From: SURF-33 sp964598885 | Lineage (GTDB): Bacteria; Desulfobacterota; Desulfobacteria; Desulfobacterales; Desulfosalsimonadaceae | Direction of reading: 5' to 3' | DNA length: 21,988 nucleotides | Assembly (NCBI GenBank): GCA_964598885.1 | Contig: CAZRES010000042.1 | Coordinates: 1 to 21,988 of the forward strand | In this document: positions 7,236 to 15,159 of the stretch, one piece after another | Position numbering within the stretch: position 1 is the first letter of the stretch | Layout of the letters: each line of letters opens with the position of its first letter | Made by a program: the position numbers and the translations under genes | Notes under the pieces: model-generated | What the model was told of the DNA's origin: nothing | The model's database searches: none | The model's input: the letters and a program-made list of their open reading frames with translations, nothing else

Positions 7236-7856
7236 TTAGTATCCATGACATGTATTGCAGTCATTCATGGTGGGGCCCGCGCCGAAATTTTCGTGGCAAT
7301 TCATGCACTGGTCATGAAACGCTTCCGCCCGCTTGCGGGGAATATGACATCCGGCGCAATCATCGGCGTCGGGCATCAACCCCATCTCCTCGTGACAGCC
7401 GATGCACTGGCCGTGAAACGCCTGCATCCGGCCCGGCATATAATCATCGTCAATATCGCGCTGGTGGCAGTCGCCGCAGAGGGAAGCGCCTTGCGTGCCC
7501 ATATGATGGCATTCCTCGCAATCGAAACCGAAATTCATACTGTGGGCATCATGGTCGAATCTGCCGCCTTCGCCCAGGGCCGGGACATAATCCCGATCGG
7601 CATGGTGGCATTCTCCGCAGGAAACCGGCGACCCGCTGAAATCATCATCGGCATGGTGGCAGTCGCTGCACGAAAGGCCATAAAGATCCATATGGGTTTG
7701 ATGGTCAAACAGGACTTTCCCGGCAGCGGACGTAAACATCAGGCGAACCGGCGTCTCCGGCGGTTCCGCGGGCAGCGTGCTATAGAAAAGCACGCCGACA
7801 ATCAGACAAACAACGGCAATCGCATAACCCAGTTTGGTTTCGTTCTTTGAAGTCAT
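7236..7856 (-). CDS. Octaheme c-type cytochrome (class III-like), Rnf-associated
   Basis: This 206-residue protein has eight CXXCH heme-attachment motifs, with first Cys at residues 63, 80, 113, 127, 151, 167, 184 and 200. A hydrophobic N-terminal segment (about 10-28) exports it. It may be cleaved after Ala30 (LPA-EP) or left as a membrane anchor, so the hemes are periplasmic. The body consists of four two-heme units: two of the type FDHxxHxxxxGxxCxxCHH (from about 50 and 100), and two of the type AFHxQCxxCHExxGxxPxxxDCxxCH (from about 147 and 179). The spare His residues suit bis-His coordination, as in cytochrome c3/c7. It precedes rnfC on the same strand. Multiheme cytochromes next to rnf are known in Desulfovibrio and in Methanosarcina (MmcA). 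A role as electron carrier to or from the Rnf complex, probably through RnfG, is inferred. A weak AAGGA lies about 10 bases upstream of the ATG. Confidence 0.93.
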   Translation of the reverse strand: MTSKNETKLGYAIAVVCLIVGVLFYSTLPAEPPETPVRLMFTSAAGKVLFDHQTHMDLYGLSCSDCHHADDDFSGSPVSCGECHHADRDYVPALGEGGRFDHDAHSMNFGFDCEECHHMGTQGASLCGDCHQRDIDDDYMPGRMQAFHGQCIGCHEEMGLMPDADDCAGCHIPRKRAEAFHDQCMNCHENFGAGPTMNDCNTCHGY

Positions 7857-8040
7857 CCCGGCAGATTCCTTTCAGAGGCCCACGATACTTTTTAAGTAAT
7901 CTAAAATAATATCAAGATGTTTACTATTCAAAGATTTCGCGCTTCAAGAAAAAACTCCTATTATTTACGAACCGGTTTGTCAAGGAAATATTCTGAAAAT
8001 ACGCAAGTACGACAACAGGCATACTGGACTAGAAAAAGGA
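7857..8040. other. AT-rich intergenic region upstream of the cytochrome-rnf genes
   Basis: Between the cytochrome gene and ftsZ there are 328 bp without a gene. This part is markedly AT-rich compared with the surrounding coding DNA and should contain the minus-strand promoter of the cytochrome-rnf operon. No credible open reading frame or RNA gene was seen. The remaining part (8041-8184) holds the inverted-repeat element described separately. Confidence 0.6.
7955..7983 (-). promoter_or_regulatory. Possible sigma70-type promoter of the cytochrome-rnf operon
   Basis: A perfect TTGACA (-35) is on the minus strand at 7983-7978, about 120 bp before the cytochrome ATG. The -10 at the expected distance is poor (TAGGAG at 17 bp). 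A TAATAG lies at a short 14 bp spacing. The call rests mainly on the -35 match in an AT-rich gap at the start of an operon. Confidence 0.25.
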
Positions 8041-8166
8041 AAAAAATTGGGGACAGCCACTGATTTTTTCGAAAAAGGAACCGGAGTAAATCTTCCGGGA
8101 ATCAAGGGACAGCCACTGATTTCAGAAAGAAAAAACTTCAGAAATTAGTGGCTGTCCCCAATTTTA
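8041..8166 (-). terminator. Terminator-like structure behind ftsZ formed by the repeat element
   Basis: Read on the minus strand after ftsZ, the inverted copy (unit 3) pairs with unit 1, whose GGCTGTCCCC arm is followed by AATTTTTTT, giving a long stem plus T run. The loop is long if unit 1 is used (about 75 bp). With unit 2 the hairpin is compact but has no T run. Either fold could end dcw transcription or protect the ftsZ mRNA 3' end and separate it from the cytochrome-rnf operon. Termination itself is inferred. Confidence 0.45.
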
Positions 8167-8182
8167 AGGGCTGTTCCCAATT
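8041..8182. repeat. REP-like inverted-repeat element, four related GGGGACAGCC units
   Basis: Unit 1 (8046-8066) and unit 2 (8105-8122) are direct copies of GGGGACAGCCACTGATTT; unit 2 starts AGGG. Unit 3 (8142-8165) is an inverted copy, with A for G in the CACTRATT part. Unit 4 (8168-8182) is a shortened inverted copy, GGCTGTTCCCAATT. Unit 3 can pair with unit 2 (18 bp, one G-U) or with unit 1 (about 23 bp). A smaller hairpin CCGGA/TCCGG (8081-8098) lies between units 1 and 2. The element starts 3 bp after the ftsZ stop. Similar GGGGACAGCC-type palindromes are scattered in many deltaproteobacterial genomes, sometimes beside REP-associated (IS200-like) transposases. No transposase is present here. 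Confidence 0.8.
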
Positions 8183-8184
8183 GA

Positions 8185-9405
8185 TTAATCGGCTTTTCGC
8201 CGCATAAAGGTGGGAATGTCGTAATTTTCGGCCGGATCGTCCTTGAGAGCGTAGGCGCCCATGACCCGCTTCATGACGCCGGGTTTCCGGCCGGCGGCCA
8301 CGGACGGGGTTTCCTTGGCCTCTTCTTTTTTCCGGATAAAGGCCGGGCGGACCATCTCGTTTTCGAAATATTTGAGTTCATCCGGGGTGGGGTTGCGGAC
8401 CACGCCCCGGGTGATCTCCTTGACCACTCCGGACTGGGGTTTGGCGGAAGCCATCTTGCCGTTGCCGATGCCGGTGGCGATCACGGTGACCCGCATTTCA
8501 TCGCCCAGGGAATCGTCAATGGCGGTGCCCCAGATGATCTCCACATCGTCATTGCCGACTTCATTGTAAATCCGCTCGGACGCCTCGATGGTTTCTTCCA
8601 TGGTCAAATCCGAACTGGCGGTGATATTCATCAGAACGCCCCGGGCGCCCGTGATGGAATTATCTTCTAACAAGGGATGGGAAATGGCCCGTTCGGCCGC
8701 TTCAAGAGCCCGGTTTTCGCCCGAGGACACGCCGATGCCCATAATCGCCATACCGGCTTTGGACATGGTGGCCTTGACGTCGGCAAAATCCAGGTTGATC
8801 AGACCCGGCCTCACGATCAGATCGGTGATGCCTTTGACCGAATGATGGAGGATTTCATCGGCCCGCTTGAACATATCGGTGAGCAGGGCTTTTTTGGACG
8901 CCAGCCCCCGAAGCCGGTCATTGGGAATGATGATCACCGTGTCGGCCACTTCCTGGAGCCGGGCGATCCCTTCTTCCGCCTGTTTGGCCCGCTTTCTGGC
9001 CTCAAACGAAAACGGCTTGGTCACCACCGCCACGGTCAGGGCCCCCAGCTCCTTGCAGATTTCCGCGATCACCGGAGCCGCGCCCGTTCCGGTGCCGCCG
9101 CCAAGTCCCGCGGCAATAAACACCATATGGGCGTCAGCCAGGGCTTCCCGGATGAGATCGACGGATTCTAAGGCCGCTTCCCTGCCGATATTGGGGTCCG
9201 CGCCCGCGCCCAGGCCTTCCCCGAGCTGGATCTTAAAGTGGGCCCGGGAACACTCCAGGGACTGGGCGTCGGTATTGGCCACAAAAAACTGGGCCCCTTG
9301 CAGATCCAGATGAATCATGTTGTTGACCGCGTTGCAGCCGCCGCCGCCCACGCCGATAACCTTGATCCGTGCCGGACTTTGTGTTTCAACTAATTGAAAG
9401 CTCAT
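8185..9405 (-). CDS. ftsZ: Cell division protein FtsZ
   Basis: This 406-residue tubulin-like GTPase polymerises into the cytokinetic Z-ring. Visible features are the N-terminal nucleotide loop GVGGGGCNAVNNM (about 18-30), the tubulin signature GGGTGTG (102-108), and the synergy (T7) loop NLDFAD (204-209), whose aspartates complete the neighbouring subunit's GTPase site. A variable linker (about 320-393) follows, then the C-terminal conserved peptide YDIPTFMRRKAD, which binds FtsA and other partners. The start is certain, with AAGGAGGTGGGAA immediately before the ATG, the best ribosome binding site in the window. It lies 51 bp after ftsA and is the last gene of the dcw cluster, followed after 3 bp by the inverted-repeat element. 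Confidence 0.98.
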   Translation of the reverse strand: MSFQLVETQSPARIKVIGVGGGGCNAVNNMIHLDLQGAQFFVANTDAQSLECSRAHFKIQLGEGLGAGADPNIGREAALESVDLIREALADAHMVFIAAGLGGGTGTGAAPVIAEICKELGALTVAVVTKPFSFEARKRAKQAEEGIARLQEVADTVIIIPNDRLRGLASKKALLTDMFKRADEILHHSVKGITDLIVRPGLINLDFADVKATMSKAGMAIMGIGVSSGENRALEAAERAISHPLLEDNSITGARGVLMNITASSDLTMEETIEASERIYNEVGNDDVEIIWGTAIDDSLGDEMRVTVIATGIGNGKMASAKPQSGVVKEITRGVVRNPTPDELKYFENEMVRPAFIRKKEEAKETPSVAAGRKPGVMKRVMGAYALKDDPAENYDIPTFMRRKAD

Positions 9406-9456
9406 TTCCCACCTCCTTGGTTTGCTATGTGTTGGTGTTTTCCCTTGTTATTCCAA

Positions 9457-10683
9457 TTATATGATTTCCCGGAACCATGACCGCATCCGCTTCATGATCC
9501 GGTTGAAAATATTGGCATCCCGGATCCGGAATTTCTTTTTATCCTGATTCCGGGCCCCGTAAAGCACCAGGCCGACGCCGGTGGCGTACATGGGATTGTT
9601 GACCACATCCACCAGCCCGGAAATGCCGTGAGGGCTGCCGATGCGGACCGGCAGCTCGAATACCGATTCGGCGATCTCCGTGGTCCCTTCCAGCAATGCC
9701 GCGCCGCCGGTAAGGATAATCCCGGACGAGACGGAATTTTTCATATCCGCCCGGTAAATCTCCCGTTTGACCAGGGTAAAAATTTCTTCCACCCGGGGCT
9801 CTAAAATTTCGGCCAGAATCTGCCGGGGCAGCCGTCGGCTCCCACGGCCGGAAATATCAGAGATTTCAATGGTTTCATCATTTTTTACCCGATCCGGCAG
9901 GCAGGTGCCGAAGGAAAGTTTGATCCGCTCGGCTTCGGTCATGGGGGTTCGCAGCCCGATGGAAATATCATTGGTCATGTTGTTGCCGCCGATGGCCAGC
10001 ACAAAGGTATGCCGGATGTTGTTGCCGGCAAAAATCGCCAGATCCGTGGTGCCGCCGCCGATGTCGATCAGGCCGGTCCCCACCTCTTTTTCCTCTTTGA
10101 TCATGACCGCCTCGCTGGAGGCAATGGGCTCTAAAATGATATCGCAGACATCAAGTCCCGCGTTGTTCGCGCACTTGACAATATTCTGGGCCGATGTCAC
10201 GGCCCCGGTGACGATATGAATTTTGGCCTCCAGCCGGACCCCGGCCATGCCCACCGGATTGCTGATGCCCGGCTCGCCGTCCACGATGAATTCCTGGGGA
10301 AGCACATGGATCACCTCCCGGTCCATGGGAATGGCCACGGCCCGGGCCGCCTCGATCACCCGGTCCACATCCGCCTGGGTGACCTCGTCGCCCTTGATGG
10401 CGATAATGCCGTTGCTGTTGAAACCGGTGATGTGCCCGCCGGCGATACCGGCGTACACGGACGAAATTTCGCATCCGGCCATCATCTCGGCTTCCTCAAC
10501 GGCCTTTTTAATGGAATCCACCGTGGCTTCCATGTTGACCACCACCCCTTTGCGCAGCCCCACCGACGGATGGCTTCCGATTCCGATAATATTGCAGTTT
10601 TTTCCGTCGGTCTCGGCGACAATGGTACAGATTTTGGTGGTGCCGATATCCAGCCCGACAATGATCTCCTCGCGATGCTTCAC
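9457..10683 (-). CDS. ftsA: Cell division protein FtsA (GTG start)
   Basis: This 408-residue actin-like ATPase tethers FtsZ to the membrane. The actin-fold phosphate loops are DIGTTK (12-17) and LIDIGGGTTDLAIF. The FtsA-specific 1C subdomain lies at about 85-170. The protein ends in an amphipathic membrane-targeting helix, IFNRIMKRMRSWFREII. The start codon is GTG, overlapping the ftsQ stop in GTGA (4 bp overlap), with AGGAGG six bases upstream. No in-frame ATG fits as well. This is the usual ftsQ-ftsA-ftsZ order. Confidence 0.97.
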   Translation of the reverse strand: MKHREEIIVGLDIGTTKICTIVAETDGKNCNIIGIGSHPSVGLRKGVVVNMEATVDSIKKAVEEAEMMAGCEISSVYAGIAGGHITGFNSNGIIAIKGDEVTQADVDRVIEAARAVAIPMDREVIHVLPQEFIVDGEPGISNPVGMAGVRLEAKIHIVTGAVTSAQNIVKCANNAGLDVCDIILEPIASSEAVMIKEEKEVGTGLIDIGGGTTDLAIFAGNNIRHTFVLAIGGNNMTNDISIGLRTPMTEAERIKLSFGTCLPDRVKNDETIEISDISGRGSRRLPRQILAEILEPRVEEIFTLVKREIYRADMKNSVSSGIILTGGAALLEGTTEIAESVFELPVRIGSPHGISGLVDVVNNPMYATGVGLVLYGARNQDKKKFRIRDANIFNRIMKRMRSWFREII

Positions 10684-11555
10684 ATCAAACCTCCTTTTCT
10701 GCCTTTCGGGCCGGTTGCCAGGGCCGCGGATTCAGATCCATCCGCCCTGTTTTGGGCCACAATAAAATTCGGGCTTTGCAGATCCAGATCGGATATGGCC
10801 GGAATCCCGTCGGCGTGTTGGATATACGATAAAATCGCAGCGGCCCGTTTTTCCTTTAGATGATAATTTCCGTATCCGATCCGCATGGCGGGAACCGGCC
10901 CGTCCAGGCGCAGGGTCAGGCCGATGTCCCGATCCACCTGGATTTCCCGGATGGTGTTTCCGGCAAACCGGCCGGCCTGGGAAGGACCGGTGGCCAGAAT
11001 TTCCATGACCGCTGAAAATATCCGTGCGTCCGGCGCGTTTCCCGGACGCCAGTCCGCGTATTCCACTCCGGTGATCACCGGCAGGGCGGCGGATTCCGCG
11101 TCCGTGGCCTCCTTGAAAAACTCGCCGCTTTCATTGAGCACAAAACGACGCCCCAGATCGATCACCGCCAGGGGCCGATGCTCCCGTACGCGCATCCGGA
11201 TTTTTTTTGCCGGATCCCGATAGACTTCGGCCTGGGCGATCCATGGATGGACTTCGAGTTTTTCCCTGACCAGGGCCAGGTTCACGGCAAAAATATTGAC
11301 CCCTTCGTCAATGCCGGATGCCGTAAAAATCTCCTGACGGGTCAGCATGTGTCCGCCTTCGATGATAATTTCTTCCGCCTTGAAATAATCGCACTGGGTC
11401 ACCAGATCATGGCAGACAATAAACATCAGACCCATGCCGGCGGTCATGGTGGTGCCGATCACGGTTTTGATTGCCAGGCTGATACCGGCCCGGACGGAAC
11501 TCAGGGGCCGGCGCGCCTGGCCTTTTCGTCTGTTTTTGCGTACCCGTTGAACCAT
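10680..11555 (-). CDS. ftsQ: Cell division protein FtsQ
   Basis: This 291-residue protein has the topology of FtsQ/DivIB. A short Arg/Lys-rich cytoplasmic tail (1-24) is followed by one membrane helix (about 28-48). A periplasmic POTRA domain comes next (about 58-128, FKAEEIIIEGGHMLTRQEI to MRVREHRPLAVIDL) and then the beta domain. FtsQ links early and late divisome proteins through FtsB/FtsL. Overall similarity in this family is low, so the call rests on topology, the POTRA pattern and the position between murB and ftsA. GGGAG lies 8 bases before the ATG, and the gap to murB is 3 bp. Confidence 0.93.
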   Translation of the reverse strand: MVQRVRKNRRKGQARRPLSSVRAGISLAIKTVIGTTMTAGMGLMFIVCHDLVTQCDYFKAEEIIIEGGHMLTRQEIFTASGIDEGVNIFAVNLALVREKLEVHPWIAQAEVYRDPAKKIRMRVREHRPLAVIDLGRRFVLNESGEFFKEATDAESAALPVITGVEYADWRPGNAPDARIFSAVMEILATGPSQAGRFAGNTIREIQVDRDIGLTLRLDGPVPAMRIGYGNYHLKEKRAAAILSYIQHADGIPAISDLDLQSPNFIVAQNRADGSESAALATGPKGRKGGLM

Positions 11556-11558
11556 TGC

Positions 11559-12596
11559 TTATTCTCCCAGAATTCGGACTTCCGGGACCAGGGTCACGCC
11601 GAATTGCCGGTACACGGCTTCCTGAATTTTCTCCGAAAGCCGGATAATATCGGCAGCCGAGGCCTTTTCCCGGTTGACAATAAAATTGGCATGTTTTTCC
11701 GATACCGCGGCCCCGCCCACACAAACTCCCTTCAAGCCCGCGTCTTCAATAAGTTTTCCGGCCCCGTCGCCGGACGGCGGGTTCCGGAAAAAGCACCCCG
11801 CGCTGGGCCGATCCCAGGGCTGGGAAGCACGGCGGTATTTCATGAAGTCTTCTGCTTCAGCCGTTAAAAATTCCCGGTCTCCCGGCGTCAATTGGAGCAC
11901 ACCGGACAACACCACCGGATGTTCCGATTCCCGACCGCGATCCGAAGATGCATCCGGCACCGGGGCCTCGGTTTCTTCCAGCTCTTTTGTCCCCCCCGGC
12001 TCTTCCGGCGACGGCGCGCCTTCATCCCACGAAAACGACAAACAACGATAGGACCAGGCCAGGGCCTCGGACCCGAAATGCTTCATCTGTGCGTCGGCGG
12101 TCATGACGCGCACCCCGCGCACCACCTGCTCCATGCTGCCGCCGGCAGCCCCGGCGTTCATCAAAATGGCCCCGCCCACCGACCCGGGAATGCCCAGGGC
12201 GAAATTCAATCCCGCCAGCCCGTTTTCAATGGCATAGCGGCAACACGCGTTGAGCCGGGTACCGGCCCGCACCGTCAGCAAAACGGTGGTTTCGTCCGGA
12301 TCATTTCGGGAAATCCCCGCAAATCCGCCGGCAAGCGCCATCACCATTCCCCGGATTCCCCGGTCCCGCACCACAATATTGCTGCCGCTGCCGATGACCA
12401 CGCATGGCATGTCCAGGCGTGCGGCCGTGGTGCTCAAAAACGCGATCTCGTCTTCATTTTCCGGCATAACCAGCACATCCGCCGGACCGCCCACCCGAAA
12501 GGTGGTATGGCCGGCCATGGGTTCATCAAATTTCACCCGAGGGCCGAACCGGTCGGTCAGTTGGTGTTTGATTTTTTCCGGAATCTGATGGGTCAT
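11559..12596 (-). CDS. murB: UDP-N-acetylenolpyruvoylglucosamine reductase MurB
   Basis: This 345-residue FAD enzyme reduces enolpyruvyl-UDP-GlcNAc to UDP-MurNAc with NADPH. FAD-binding sequence includes HTTFRVGGPAD (30-40), GSGSNIVVRDRG (69-80) and GIPGSVGGAILMNAGA (135-150). Tyr183-Arg184 in YRCLSF and Glu339 in VPEVRILG match catalytic positions. Two oddities are present. The catalytic serine position (GSFF in E. coli-type enzymes) is Cys268 in PSAGCFFRNP. A 35-residue Glu/Pro/Ser-rich insertion (about 191-225) separates YRCLSFSW from the strand HPVVLSGVLQL, which are normally nearly adjacent. The ATG overlaps the murC stop (ATGA), so translation is probably coupled; the Shine-Dalgarno is weak. 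Confidence 0.96.
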   Translation of the reverse strand: MTHQIPEKIKHQLTDRFGPRVKFDEPMAGHTTFRVGGPADVLVMPENEDEIAFLSTTAARLDMPCVVIGSGSNIVVRDRGIRGMVMALAGGFAGISRNDPDETTVLLTVRAGTRLNACCRYAIENGLAGLNFALGIPGSVGGAILMNAGAAGGSMEQVVRGVRVMTADAQMKHFGSEALAWSYRCLSFSWDEGAPSPEEPGGTKELEETEAPVPDASSDRGRESEHPVVLSGVLQLTPGDREFLTAEAEDFMKYRRASQPWDRPSAGCFFRNPPSGDGAGKLIEDAGLKGVCVGGAAVSEKHANFIVNREKASAADIIRLSEKIQEAVYRQFGVTLVPEVRILGE

Positions 12597-13969
12597 AAAA
12601 GCACCCGTTTTTCCAGCAGTCTTTGTCCGGCTTTCCAGACATCGCCGGCTCCCAGGGTCAGCAGGATATCCCCGCTGGTGAGCATTTCTGCGGCGCCGGC
12701 CACGGCCGCGTCCATGTCGTGGAAATAATGGACATCCTTGTGGCCGTACTTCCTGATGCCCGCGTGCAGGGCCGGCGTATCGATCCCTTCAATGGCCGCT
12801 TCCCCGGCGCTGTACACGGGAAGCAGCAGCAGCACGTCGGATTCATAAAAAGCCCGGGTGAAGTCATTAAACAAATCCCGGGTCCGGGTATACCGATGGG
12901 GCTGAAACAGGACCACCAAACGCCTGCCGGGCCAGCTTTTCCGCACGGCCTCGAGGGTGGTCCGGATTTCCGTGGGATGATGACCGTAATCATCCACGAT
13001 TTTAATCCCCGCCGCATCGCCTTTGATTTCCATTCGCCGATGGACGCCTTCAATGGTTTCCAGGGCCGCCTTGATCCGTTCAAAGGGAATGGCCAGTTCA
13101 AAACCCACGGCAATGGCGGCCAGGGCATTGGAAATATTGTGAATGCCCGGAAGATTCAGCAGGATGTCGCCCACCGCCGTTTCCTTGCGATAAACCTGGA
13201 ACCGGCTTTTTTCCCCTTCAAACCGGATGTGCCGGGCCTGCACATCGGCCTGAGGATTTAAGCCATAGGTCATAAACCGTTTCTTGATGGCCGGAATAAT
13301 GTCCTGGATGGGCGCGTTGTCCAGACAGAGCACGGTCAGACCGTAAAACGGCACCCGGTCGATAAAATCCAGGAACACCGACTTGATGACATCCATATCT
13401 TTGTAAAAATCGAGATGTTCCAGATCGATATTGGTCACCACCGCGATGGTGGGCGACATTTTTAAAAACGAGCCGTCGCTTTCATCGGCCTCGGCCACGA
13501 TATAATCCCCCTGCCCCAACACGGCGTTGGTATTGAGACTTTTGAGCTTGCCGCCGATCACCACCGTGGGATCAAGCCCGCCGGCCCCCAGAATGGCGGC
13601 CAGCAGCGAGGTGGTGGTGGTCTTTCCGTGGGCTCCGGCCACGGCGATGCTGTATTTCAGGCGCATCAGTTCCGCCAGCATCTCGGCCCTGGGAATCACG
13701 GGGATGGACTGGGAAAGCGCCGCCCGGACCTCCACATTGTCGGGCTTTACCGCCGATGAGATCACCACCACGTCCGCGCCGGTCACCTGATCGGCCGAAT
13801 GCCCCGTATATATGGTCCCCCCGAGTTTTTTCAGCCGGTCGGTGACCTCCGAGGCGACTTTGTCGGAACCCGACACCCGGTATCCCAGATTGAGCAGCAG
13901 CTCGGCAATTCCGCTCATGCCGATGCCGCCGATGCCGACAAAATAGATATGATACGGTTTTCGATACAT
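12593..13969 (-). CDS. murC: UDP-N-acetylmuramate--L-alanine ligase MurC
   Basis: This 458-residue cytoplasmic Mur ligase adds the first amino acid, L-Ala, to UDP-MurNAc using ATP. The N-terminal UDP-binding Rossmann motif is FVGIGGIGMSGIAELL (10-25). The P-loop is AHGKTTT (113-119). The central-domain sequence EADESDGSFL and the HHPTEIRTTLEAVR and FQPHRYTRTRDL blocks are typical of MurC. Length is normal. The ATG shares one base with the murG stop (TGATG), and the stop overlaps murB by 4 bp. Confidence 0.97.
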   Translation of the reverse strand: MYRKPYHIYFVGIGGIGMSGIAELLLNLGYRVSGSDKVASEVTDRLKKLGGTIYTGHSADQVTGADVVVISSAVKPDNVEVRAALSQSIPVIPRAEMLAELMRLKYSIAVAGAHGKTTTTSLLAAILGAGGLDPTVVIGGKLKSLNTNAVLGQGDYIVAEADESDGSFLKMSPTIAVVTNIDLEHLDFYKDMDVIKSVFLDFIDRVPFYGLTVLCLDNAPIQDIIPAIKKRFMTYGLNPQADVQARHIRFEGEKSRFQVYRKETAVGDILLNLPGIHNISNALAAIAVGFELAIPFERIKAALETIEGVHRRMEIKGDAAGIKIVDDYGHHPTEIRTTLEAVRKSWPGRRLVVLFQPHRYTRTRDLFNDFTRAFYESDVLLLLPVYSAGEAAIEGIDTPALHAGIRKYGHKDVHYFHDMDAAVAGAAEMLTSGDILLTLGAGDVWKAGQRLLEKRVLL

Positions 13970-15159
13970 CAGGCGATCATCCGTTCGATATCATCCACAA
14001 TGATTTTTGCCGCGTCCGGTCTGCCGAATCCCTGCATGGCGTCTTTCATGGCCGCAAGGACCGCCGGATGCTGTTGATAAAATACGATTTTTTCCGCCAG
14101 ATCCCCGGCGTCAAGGTCTTTTTCCAGGATCATTTCCGAGGCCCCGGCATCTGTCAGATGAGCGGCATTATGCCGCTGGTGATCATCGGCGGCATGGGGA
14201 AACGGCACAAAAACAGCGGGTTTTCCGGCCACGGCGATTTCCGCCACGGTGGTGGCCCCGGCCCGGCAGATCACCAGGTCGGCCTGGTGGTAAAGCGGGG
14301 CCATGTCCTCGAAAAACGGAGCTGTCAGAGCGGGAACTTTTTTTTCCGCGTAAGCGGTTTTCACCGCTTCCATATCCTGCTGTCCGGTCTGGTGAATAAA
14401 ATAAAATCCTTTTGCCTCCGCTTTTTTCGCCAGATGATCCAGGGCGCCGATCACGGCCATATTGATGCCGTGCGCCCCCTGGCTGCCTCCGAGGATCAAA
14501 ACGGTAAATCGATCCGCCGGCTGGTCGGAAAAACCTTCCGCCTGCGGGTCCGGGACCCCCGGTGTTTCCGCGGTCGTCCCATCATTGCGGGATATCAGGG
14601 CCTCGCGGATCCGGCGGCGGACCGGGTTGCCGGCAACCACCTGCTTTTCCGGTTTCATGTTTTCAAATGTGTCGGAAAACGCCACATAGACCCGCCGGGC
14701 AAATCGCGATAAGATCCGGTTGGTCATTCCCGGCAGCCGGTTCTGCTCGCAGATCACCCTTTCATAGCGAAGCATCCATGCGGCCAGCACCACGGGACCG
14801 GCGGAATAGCCGCCCATGCCGATCACCACGTCCGGCCGGACTCTTCGCAGCAGAGCGCCCGCGGCAAACAGGCTTACGGGAAGTTTCAAAGAGGATGCTA
14901 ATTTGGCCATCGCGCCTTTTCCCTTGATTCCTTCCACGGCAAGTCGACAGATAGCAAAACCGGTGCCCGCCAGCACCCGCTCTTCCAGGGGTCGTCCCGA
15001 GGACACAAACACGATGCGGCAGGCGGAATTTCGCCGGACCAGCTCTTCGGCCAGGGCGATCCCGGGAAACAGATGCCCGCCCGTACCGCCGCCGGCGATA
15101 ACCGCGCTGCGGATCCCGCGGGGTTGTCTTTTATCGGCTATTTCCGTCCGGATGCCCAT
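13969..15159 (-). CDS. murG: Lipid II synthase MurG (GlcNAc transferase)
   Basis: MurG transfers GlcNAc from UDP-GlcNAc to lipid I at the inner face of the membrane. This is a GT-B fold protein with GGGTGGH (residues 23-29), GGYSAG, ICEQN, GGSQGA (224-229), the donor-sugar motif RAGATTVAEIA, with Glu307, and ADDHQRHNA. The frame is open up to 15372, but that 71-residue extension only repeats ftsW DNA in another frame. The ATG at 15159, 17 residues before the first beta strand, is chosen and gives 396 residues. This start overlaps the end of ftsW by 22 bp and has no good Shine-Dalgarno, so translation is probably coupled. The protein is longer than the usual 355-370 because of a Pro/Asp/Gly-rich insertion at about 190-217, just before the C-terminal domain. 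Confidence 0.95.
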   Translation of the reverse strand: MGIRTEIADKRQPRGIRSAVIAGGGTGGHLFPGIALAEELVRRNSACRIVFVSSGRPLEERVLAGTGFAICRLAVEGIKGKGAMAKLASSLKLPVSLFAAGALLRRVRPDVVIGMGGYSAGPVVLAAWMLRYERVICEQNRLPGMTNRILSRFARRVYVAFSDTFENMKPEKQVVAGNPVRRRIREALISRNDGTTAETPGVPDPQAEGFSDQPADRFTVLILGGSQGAHGINMAVIGALDHLAKKAEAKGFYFIHQTGQQDMEAVKTAYAEKKVPALTAPFFEDMAPLYHQADLVICRAGATTVAEIAVAGKPAVFVPFPHAADDHQRHNAAHLTDAGASEMILEKDLDAGDLAEKIVFYQQHPAVLAAMKDAMQGFGRPDAAKIIVDDIERMIA

